Origin: Streptomyces sp. 11x1
GTDB lineage: Bacteria; Actinomycetota; Actinomycetes; Streptomycetales; Streptomycetaceae
NCBI RefSeq assembly: GCF_032598905.1
Contig: NZ_CP122458.1
Location: 3,100,001 to 3,164,000, forward strand
Direction: 5' to 3'
Length of the DNA stretch: 64,000 nucleotides
Shown here: positions 58,466 to 64,000 of the stretch, one piece after another
Position numbering within the stretch: position 1 is the first letter of the stretch
Layout of the letters: the number at the start of each line of letters is the position of its first letter
Position numbers and translations under genes: made by a program
Notes under the pieces: generated by a model
What the model was told of the DNA's origin: nothing
Databases searched by the model: none
What the model saw: the letters and a program-made list of their open reading frames with translations, nothing else

Positions 58466-59464
58466 ATGACACAGCTGAACGACGTACCCGCGACGGTGTC
58501 GCCGCAATGGGACGGGCGGGTGCTGCCGGCGCTGGTCCGGGCCGACGCCCCGGACGCGGATCTGCCCAGGTGGATCCGCGCCCACAAAGAACTCGTCGAC
58601 GATTTGGCCCACCGTGCCGGCGCCGTACTGTTCCGCGGTTTCGGCGTCGCCAACGCCGCAGAGTTCCGCACGGTGATGGCCGCGCTCTCCGACGAGGTGC
58701 TCTCGTACGGGGAGCGGTCCTCGCCTCGCACCCATGTCGAGGACAACATCTACACGTCGACCGAGCATCCGGCCGACCAGCACATCCTGCTGCACAACGA
58801 GCAGTCGTACACGGACAACTGGCCCCTGCGGATCGTGTTCTGCTGCGAGCGGCCTGCCGACCGGGGCGGCCGTACCCCGTTGGCTGACTCGCGCCGCGTC
58901 CTAGCGGCGCTCAGCCCCGCCACCGTCGAGAAGTTCGAACGCCTCGGAGTGCAGTACGTGCGCAACTACATCCCTGGCATCAGTCTGTCCTGGCAGGAGA
59001 CCTTCCAGACCGAGGACCGCGCCGAGGTCGCCGCCTATTGCACGGCTGCGGGCATCTCCGTCGAGTGGTGTGAAGGCGACCAGCTGAGAACCCGTCAGGT
59101 CCGGCCGGCCGTGCACCGGCACCCGAAGACCGGCGAGCGGACCTGGTTTAACCACGCTCTGTTCTTCCACGTCACCTCCCTGCCCGAGGAGGTCAGCGCC
59201 GGGCTGCGTGCCGCCTTCGGCGACGAGGACCTGCCGTACCACACGTTCTACGGCGACGGGACACCCATCGAGGACGAGACGATCGCCGAGTTGCGTGCCG
59301 CCTTCAATGCCGCGACCACCGGGTTCGACTGGGAACGCGGCGATGTCATGCTCGTCGAGAACATGATCACCGCACATGCCCGAGAGCCCTTCGAAGGCTC
59401 GCGGCGCATCCTGGCCGCCATGTGCGATCCAGTCGGATCGACTCGTGCGCAGGCGGCGATATGA
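58466..59464 (+). CDS. SyrP/KtzO-like Fe(II)/2-oxoglutarate beta-hydroxylase (332 aa)
   Basis: TauD superfamily. Iron ligands are HNE (His110, Glu112) and His304 in ITAHAREPFEGS, and the 2-oxoglutarate arginine follows in SRRILAAM. RGGRTPLADSRRVLAALSP, LGVQYVRNYIPG and QVRPAVHRHPKTGERTWFNH are typical of SyrP and KtzO/KtzP, which beta-hydroxylate residues while bound to NRPS carrier domains. First gene after element B, coupled by ATGA to a paralogue. It probably decorates two of the six residues together with that paralogue; sites unknown. Confidence 0.88.
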   Translation: MTQLNDVPATVSPQWDGRVLPALVRADAPDADLPRWIRAHKELVDDLAHRAGAVLFRGFGVANAAEFRTVMAALSDEVLSYGERSSPRTHVEDNIYTSTEHPADQHILLHNEQSYTDNWPLRIVFCCERPADRGGRTPLADSRRVLAALSPATVEKFERLGVQYVRNYIPGISLSWQETFQTEDRAEVAAYCTAAGISVEWCEGDQLRTRQVRPAVHRHPKTGERTWFNHALFFHVTSLPEEVSAGLRAAFGDEDLPYHTFYGDGTPIEDETIAELRAAFNAATTGFDWERGDVMLVENMITAHAREPFEGSRRILAAMCDPVGSTRAQAAI

Positions 59465-60453
59465 CCACGTCCACCTTTGCCGCCGGCCCGGTCCACACGG
59501 AGCCCGAGCACCCCGAACCCTTCCTGCTGCGCATCGAAGCCGTCGAGCGCGGACTGCGCTTGGACCACTGGATCGCCGCCAACCGCGACCGACTCACCGC
59601 CGAACTCGACCGGCACGGTGCGCTGTTGTTCCGCGGCTTCGAGGTGCACAGTCCCGAGGAGTTCGGAGCCGCTGCCCGCGCCTTCTCGCCCGAACTGCTC
59701 GACTATCTCGAACGGGCCGCTCCCCGCACCGAGATCGCCGACAAAGTCTTCACCTCGACCGAGCTCAGTGCGGACCAGTGGATCGCCTTCCACCACGAGA
59801 TGTCGTACTCCCACAACTGGCCCAGCCTGCTGTACTTCTACGGTGATCGGCCCTCCCGCGTCGGTGGCGCGACACCGGTCGCCAGCGAGCGTGCCGTCCT
59901 GCCGAAGATCCCCGCCGAACTGCGCGAGCGCTTCGAACGCCACGGCGTCAGTTACGTGCGCAACTACAGCCCCGTCCTCGACATCCCCTGGCAGGTGGTC
60001 TTCCAGACCACTGACCGGGCCGAGGTCGAGGCCTACTGCCGGGCCTCGCACACCGAGTTCGCCTGGCTCGGCGAGGACGGCCTGCGCACGCGTGCGGTCC
60101 GGCAGGCTGTCTCCCGCCATCCACGTACCGGGGAGACCGTCTGGTTCAACCACGCCCACCTGTGGCACATCTCCGCCCTGCCCGGCGAGGTCTCTGGCTA
60201 TCTCCTTGGAGAGTACGGCCCCGAGGGCGTGCCCCGGAACGCCTTCTACGGTAACGGCACTCCCATCGAGGACGAGGCCGTCGACCTGATCGGACGCCTC
60301 TACCAGGACAACGCGGTCTCGGTTCCCTGGCAGCGCGGTGACGTCCTCGTCGTCGACAACTTCCTTGCCACCCACGCCCGGGAGCCGTTCCAGGGCGACC
60401 GCCGCGTCCTCGTCGCCATGTCGGACCTGTACGTCAACCCGAGCCTGCGCTGA
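59461..60453 (+). CDS. Second SyrP/KtzO-like beta-hydroxylase (330 aa)
   Basis: A paralogue of the preceding gene with iron ligands HHE (His111, Glu113) and His305 in LATHAREPFQGD. VGGATPVASERAVLPKIP and AVSRHPRTGETVWFNHAHLW match the family. ATG at 59461 overlaps the upstream stop by 4 bases; in-frame codons upstream lie inside the first gene. The pair resembles KtzO/KtzP, where two hydroxylases give opposite beta stereochemistry. A hairpin terminator follows. Confidence 0.88.
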   Translation: MTTSTFAAGPVHTEPEHPEPFLLRIEAVERGLRLDHWIAANRDRLTAELDRHGALLFRGFEVHSPEEFGAAARAFSPELLDYLERAAPRTEIADKVFTSTELSADQWIAFHHEMSYSHNWPSLLYFYGDRPSRVGGATPVASERAVLPKIPAELRERFERHGVSYVRNYSPVLDIPWQVVFQTTDRAEVEAYCRASHTEFAWLGEDGLRTRAVRQAVSRHPRTGETVWFNHAHLWHISALPGEVSGYLLGEYGPEGVPRNAFYGNGTPIEDEAVDLIGRLYQDNAVSVPWQRGDVLVVDNFLATHAREPFQGDRRVLVAMSDLYVNPSLR

Positions 60454-60462
60454 TCCGGCCCT

Positions 60463-60486
60463 CATGGTGGGGGAAACCCCACCATG
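60463..60486 (+). terminator. Hairpin terminator after the oxygenase pair
   Basis: Ten-base perfect arms CATGGTGGGG / CCCCACCATG with a GAAA tetraloop begin 9 bases after the stop codon. A separate promoter is then needed for the glycosyltransferase genes. Confidence 0.85.
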
Positions 60487-60567
60487 GGGTCTCGACCTAC
60501 CTGTCATGACTGTGGATCCGTTCCCGGCTGCAATGAAGGTGTGCCGAATCCACAGGTGGGAACATCG

Positions 60568-61854
60568 ATGATCACGCCCCTGGCCCGAGTCGTTCGTACA
60601 TCCCCGATCCGCGTCCCCGGTGGCCGGCGGAGACTGTGGATCATCGGCTGGGCGGGGGCCGCCTGCTGGGCCATGGGGCTCGTGATGTTCTCCACGCTGC
60701 CGACACACCGGGCTTGGGGGCTGAGTGCCGCCGCCGGTTACCTCGGCGCGGCGCTCTTCGCGCTCCAACTGCCCCGGCCGCGGGCCCGCGCCCTCTCTGT
60801 CGCCTCGGCGCTGACCGGCGCGGTTGCCGTGCCGTTCCTGTACCTGATCTGGACGGGCCAGGCCCAGAGCGAGGTCGGCGTGGTGGAACGCTCGGCCACC
60901 CTCCTCCTACACCACGGCACGCCCTACCTGGCCGACCCCCAAACGGTCACCGATTACAACCCCTACCTGCCCGGGATGGCTTTGTTCGGGCTCCCCGGTG
61001 GTCTCCTTGACGACACCACCGCCCCGGCCCGCCTGCTGGGCGACGCCCGGTTGTGGTGTGCGCTCGTGTTGCTGGTCTGCCTGGTTGCGGGACGCGCGGT
61101 GCTGCGCCCTGCACGCACCGCCGGTCCACCGGGCCGGTCCGCCTCCACGACCGCCCTGGCCGTGCTGGTCGCGTCACCCCTCGTGGCCCTTCCGTTGTGT
61201 GTCAGTGGCGTGGATCTGCCGCTCGCGGGGCTGTGCTGGCTGGGGCTCGCTCTCGCGGCCGGTCGTAAGCCCGGGGCCGCAGGGCTCGTGCTCGCCGCAG
61301 CCTGCTCGCTCAAGTGGACCGCCGTGCCCGCTCTGGTAGTGGCAGCCGCGCTGATCGGCAGCCACGCGGGAAGCCGGGCGGCCCTGCGGTGCGTCGGGGC
61401 CTGGCTCGCCGGGATCCTCGCCCTGATGCTGCCGGTCGCCTTGGTGTCGCCCGGCCCGCTGGCGGAGCAGGTTTTCGCGTTCCCCGTCGGGCGCGGCGCC
61501 GTGGCGACACCCGCGGCCAGCCCGCTGCCGGGACGGCTGCTCGCCGAACTGGGCCCGGCGGGCTGGTACGCCGCCGTCCTGCTGTTGCTGTGCGGCGGAG
61601 TGGCGGTTGCGTGCTCGCTCGTCGTGCGTCCACCGACCGACGCCGTGGCCGCAGCCGACCGGCTCGCGCTCGGCCTGTGCGTCGCCTTCCTCTTCGCGCC
61701 CGCCACCCGGTTCGGCTACTTCACCCTGCCGCTGCTGCTCGTGATCTGGGCCCGGCTCTCCACCTCGACGGGGCGTGGTCGTGCGGGTGAGACCGTCGTG
61801 GCCGAACGCAGTGCCGCCAGCACACGGTTGATCATGGCCGGGGAGACCCGGTGA
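60568..61854 (+). CDS. GT87/DUF2029-type membrane mannosyltransferase (428 aa)
   Basis: A polytopic GT-C protein with about ten helices. The first extracytoplasmic loop has the acidic/aromatic pattern AQSEVGVVERSATLLLHHGT followed by YLADPQTVTDYNPYLPGM, as in polyprenyl-phosphomannose-dependent mannosyltransferases of actinobacteria. ATG at 60568 has GGTGGG upstream. Such enzymes use a lipid-linked sugar on the outer face. In the mannopeptimycin pathway, membrane mannosyltransferases extend the peptide's sugar, a plausible parallel here. The donor is inferred. Confidence 0.75.
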   Translation: MITPLARVVRTSPIRVPGGRRRLWIIGWAGAACWAMGLVMFSTLPTHRAWGLSAAAGYLGAALFALQLPRPRARALSVASALTGAVAVPFLYLIWTGQAQSEVGVVERSATLLLHHGTPYLADPQTVTDYNPYLPGMALFGLPGGLLDDTTAPARLLGDARLWCALVLLVCLVAGRAVLRPARTAGPPGRSASTTALAVLVASPLVALPLCVSGVDLPLAGLCWLGLALAAGRKPGAAGLVLAAACSLKWTAVPALVVAAALIGSHAGSRAALRCVGAWLAGILALMLPVALVSPGPLAEQVFAFPVGRGAVATPAASPLPGRLLAELGPAGWYAAVLLLLCGGVAVACSLVVRPPTDAVAAADRLALGLCVAFLFAPATRFGYFTLPLLLVIWARLSTSTGRGRAGETVVAERSAASTRLIMAGETR

Positions 61855-62579
61855 GCCGTCGTACGGGCGCGGTGGCCCGTGTCCTGCACCGGCTGGCCAG
61901 CCGCGTCTCCTTCGTCGAGGACGAGGTCGCGGGCCTCGGTGAACTGGTCCGCCCCGGGGACACCTGTGTCGATATCGGGGCCGAGTACGGCCTGTACACC
62001 TGGCCTTTGTCGTCCCTGGTCGGCCCGACCGGCAGGGTCCACAGCATAGAGCCACTGCCGGGGCCCGCCCGCTGGCTGCGCCTGGCCTCCCGCGGCCTGG
62101 GGAGCGGCAACGTGGTAGTCCACCACACGGCCCTCGGGGCCCGGGCGGGCCAGGGCACTGTCAGCCTGCCCCTACGTCGTGGTCTGCCGGTGCACGGGCG
62201 GGCCTATCTCACCGAAGGTTCCCACGGCCCTGGCCCGAACGCCGAGTTCGCCGCGGCCCGGCCGGTGCGGACCCAGGTGCACACCCTCGACCAGCTTGTC
62301 GAACGTGCGGGTCTGGAGAAGGTCGCCTTCGTCAAGGCCGACGTCGAAGGCGCCGAACCCGCCGTACTCGACGGTGGCCGGCAGACCCTGCGACGACATC
62401 TTCCGGCGCTCCTGCTGGAGATCGAGGACCGCCACCTGGCGAAGTACGGAGCCGGATCGGAGGTGGTCCTCGAACACCTCGGCCGGTACGGCTACCGGCC
62501 CCACCGCTGGGCCAAGGGCGGCTGGACGGAAGTCTCCGGGATCCGCCACGACGTCCGCAACTACCTGTTCACCGTCTGA
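61851..62579 (+). CDS. FkbM-family SAM methyltransferase (242 aa)
   Basis: SAM motif I is CVDIGAEYGLYTWPL, the FkbM post-motif region is KADVEGAEPAVLDGG, and the C-terminus has LLLEIEDRHLAKYG. The family usually O-methylates sugars or hydroxyl groups. GTG at 61851 overlaps the membrane glycosyltransferase stop (GTGA) with GGGAG upstream, so the two are coupled. It probably methylates a sugar or a beta-hydroxy residue of the product. Confidence 0.85.
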   Translation: MSRRTGAVARVLHRLASRVSFVEDEVAGLGELVRPGDTCVDIGAEYGLYTWPLSSLVGPTGRVHSIEPLPGPARWLRLASRGLGSGNVVVHHTALGARAGQGTVSLPLRRGLPVHGRAYLTEGSHGPGPNAEFAAARPVRTQVHTLDQLVERAGLEKVAFVKADVEGAEPAVLDGGRQTLRRHLPALLLEIEDRHLAKYGAGSEVVLEHLGRYGYRPHRWAKGGWTEVSGIRHDVRNYLFTV

Positions 62580-62583
62580 CGCT

Positions 62584-62599
62584 CCCCGCCACTGCGGGG
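62584..62599 (+). terminator. Small hairpin between methyltransferase and GT4 gene
   Basis: CCCCGC-cact-GCGGGG lies just after the methyltransferase stop and before the GAGGAAG site of the next gene. It could attenuate read-through. Confidence 0.45.
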
Positions 62600-62618
62600 C
62601 TTTGAGGAAGCAGCAGCC

Positions 62619-63767
62619 TTGAGCACCACACTCATCGTCACCAATGACTTCCCGCCCCGGCAGGGCGGCATCGAGACGTTCGTCCACGCCATGGCCACCC
62701 GTATGCCCCGCAATGACGTGATCGTCTACACCTCGTCGGAGCCGGGCTCGAACGCGTTCGACGCCACCCTGCCGTTCCCCGTAGTCCGTGACCCGAGCCG
62801 CATGCTGCTGCCCACGCGCCGCGTCACCGCACGCGCACTGCACCTGGCGCGGGAGCACGGCTGCGACCGGGTGTGGTTCGGCGCGGCGGCCCCCTTGGCG
62901 GCGATGGCCCCCGCCCTGCGCCGGGGCGGAGTCGAACGGCTCGTCGCCACCACACACGGGCACGAGATCTGGTGGGCCAGGGTCCCCGGAGCACGCCGTG
63001 TACTGCGGCGCATAGGCGACGGCGTGGATGTCGTCACCTATCTCGGCGAGTACACACGGGCGCGCATCGCTCCCGCGCTGGGCCCCAGGGCCCGGCTCAG
63101 TCGTCTGGTGCCGGGCGTCGACCTGACGGAGTTCCGGCCGGAGCTGACGGCGGACCAGGGCCGTTCCATACGCGACCGGCACGACCTGCACGGACGCAAG
63201 GTCGTGCTGAGCGTGTCCCGCCTGGTGCCTCGCAAGGGCCAGGACACACTGATCCGCGCCCTGCCGCTGATCCGGCGCGCGGTGCCCGACGCGGTGCTGC
63301 TCGTGGTCGGCCAGGGACCGGACGAGGGCCGGCTGCGGCGTCTCGCCGGCAGGTACCCCGAGGAGTCCGTGGTCTTCGTCGGCGGGGTGGGCCACGCGGA
63401 GACACCGGCTTACTACGCCGCCGCCGACGTCTTCGCCATGCCGTGCCGGACCCGCCGGGCCGGTCTGGAGGCCGAAGGGCTCGGAATCGTCTACTTAGAG
63501 GCCGCGGCGAGCGCCCTTCCCGTGGTGGTAGGGAACTCCGGCGGCGCCCCCGACGCCGTGCTCGACGGTCGTACGGGCACGGTCGTAGACGGCCGGGACG
63601 TACCAGACGTCGCCCGTGCCGTCATCCGGCTCCTAACGACCCCCGACGGGGCCGCCATGGGACGAGAGGGACGGCGGTGGGTTGAACGGGAGTGGACCTG
63701 GGACGTCTCCGCGCACCACCTGACCCGTCTGCTCACCCCCGGACTCGAACTCACCGGGATTCTCTGA
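62619..63767 (+). CDS. GT4 glycosyltransferase, PimB-like mannosyltransferase (382 aa), contains a TTA codon
   Basis: GT-B fold. The N-terminus has TNDFPPRQGGIETFVHAMA, the linker VPGVDLTEF, and the donor-site motifs SVSRLVPRKGQDTLIRALP and EAEGLGIVYLEAAAS (E-x7-E). The closest family I recognise is the actinobacterial PimB/GDP-mannose group, so it probably adds mannose in the cytoplasm. TTG start with GAGGAAG upstream. Leu293 is encoded by TTA (63495-63497), making translation dependent on the bldA tRNA. Confidence 0.88.
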   Translation: MSTTLIVTNDFPPRQGGIETFVHAMATRMPRNDVIVYTSSEPGSNAFDATLPFPVVRDPSRMLLPTRRVTARALHLAREHGCDRVWFGAAAPLAAMAPALRRGGVERLVATTHGHEIWWARVPGARRVLRRIGDGVDVVTYLGEYTRARIAPALGPRARLSRLVPGVDLTEFRPELTADQGRSIRDRHDLHGRKVVLSVSRLVPRKGQDTLIRALPLIRRAVPDAVLLVVGQGPDEGRLRRLAGRYPEESVVFVGGVGHAETPAYYAAADVFAMPCRTRRAGLEAEGLGIVYLEAAASALPVVVGNSGGAPDAVLDGRTGTVVDGRDVPDVARAVIRLLTTPDGAAMGREGRRWVEREWTWDVSAHHLTRLLTPGLELTGIL

Positions 63768-63807
63768 CCCTGACGGGGTCTCTTCCCAACTCTCGTTCAC
63801 TGGCCGT

Positions 63808-63890
63808 GAGCTGGCCTTTTTCCCTCAGAAGAAAGATCTTGCCGGGGGCATGCGGGCCGATCAACGATAAGAGGGTACGGCTGTCCGCAC
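63808..63890 (+). promoter_or_regulatory. 83-bp conserved promoter/leader element, copy C
   Basis: Ungapped alignment with copy B gives 54 of 83 identities by hand count. GAGCTG, TTTC-N8-GAAA (63819-63834), CTTGCCG, GATCAA, GGGTACGGCTG and CCGCAC are conserved, all at identical spacing. The outer arms of the dyad are degraded. Confidence 0.75.
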
Positions 63891-63914
63891 TTCCCCCGGT
63901 GCGGAGAGCCGTAC
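63875..63914 (+). promoter_or_regulatory. Leader hairpin after copy C
   Basis: GTACGGCT-gt-CCGCAC pairs with GTGCGG-ag-AGCCGTAC around a C-rich loop. It overlaps the 3' end of the element, as in copy A. It may be an attenuator or a transcript-stabilising stem. Confidence 0.6.
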
Positions 63915-64000
63915 GTTCACCGGTTCCGGGCGGCGCAGCCGCCGATCCTCCGCGTCGCTGCCCCGGCATACAGGGGCCTTGGCCCGCATCCGCGTCACCC

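Larger units (their letters stand above)
63768..64000. other. Intergenic right edge carrying a third copy of the cluster element
   Basis: No gene is visible. The stretch holds element C and its hairpin, which point toward whatever operon begins beyond base 64000. The cluster therefore probably continues to the right. Confidence 0.6.

Overview
The window is high-GC actinobacterial DNA. GTG and TTG starts, GGAGG-type ribosome binding sites, the gene families present and one rare in-frame TTA codon all point to Streptomyces. The left third looks like conserved core chromosome and the right two thirds like an accessory natural-product locus.

Left, about 1-19 kb. A 3'-truncated cysteine desulfurase is followed by two tiny membrane proteins and a divergent TetR repressor that share an operator region. 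Next come a Ser/Gly/Pro-rich lipoprotein, a hotdog thioesterase and a TRIC-type cation channel. A five-gene minus-strand dipeptide/oligopeptide ABC importer operon follows, in the order permease C, binding protein, permease B, ATPase D, ATPase F. After it are two SseB-family proteins and a P-loop kinase-like protein. A tandem glycine riboswitch then leads into gcvT-gcvH-glyA, with sdaA behind: a block for glycine cleavage, glycine/serine interconversion and serine deamination.

Middle, about 19-23 kb. Gene density drops. There is an AAA/DUF234-type ATPase, a 45-bp 3' fragment of a tRNA gene (anticodon CGT, Thr-like) with no 5' half, about 1 kb without a convincing gene, and a secreted HAF/beta-propeller-like protein. 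This looks like the edge of an integrated island.

Right, about 23-64 kb and running off the window. This is a nonribosomal peptide gene cluster. On the minus strand, in transcription order, are a penicillin-binding-protein-type cyclase (SurE-like), two giant NRPSs (3425 and 4140 aa), a VioC/AsnO-class oxygenase, an MFS exporter, an ArsR-type regulator and a type II thioesterase. The NRPSs carry six modules: (partial C)-A-T / C-A-T-E / C-A-T, then C-A-T-E / C-A-T / C-A-T-E. The line ends in an epimerase and has no thioesterase domain, which is the hallmark of lines off-loaded by a trans-acting PBP-type cyclase. Modules 2, 4 and 6 epimerise, so the predicted product is a head-to-tail cyclic hexapeptide alternating L,D,L,D,L,D. 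Module 1 reads as Phe and module 6 as Thr (D-allo-Thr after epimerisation); module 4 probably takes a basic residue.

Divergent from this block are a cluster-borne prephenate dehydratase whose Phe-sensing ESRP motif is altered to QSRP, a histidine kinase with two NarL-type response regulators around an ABC exporter, two SyrP/KtzO-like oxygenases, and a sugar/tailoring set (GT87-type membrane mannosyltransferase, FkbM methyltransferase, GT4 mannosyltransferase with a TTA codon). The combination recalls mannopeptimycin-like glycosylated cyclohexapeptides, but I cannot match it to a known pathway.

An 83-bp promoter/leader-like element with a TTTC-N8-GAAA dyad occurs three times without gaps. One copy precedes the cyclase/NRPS operon, one precedes the oxygenase operon, and one sits at the right edge of the window. 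It is probably the pathway-specific control sequence.
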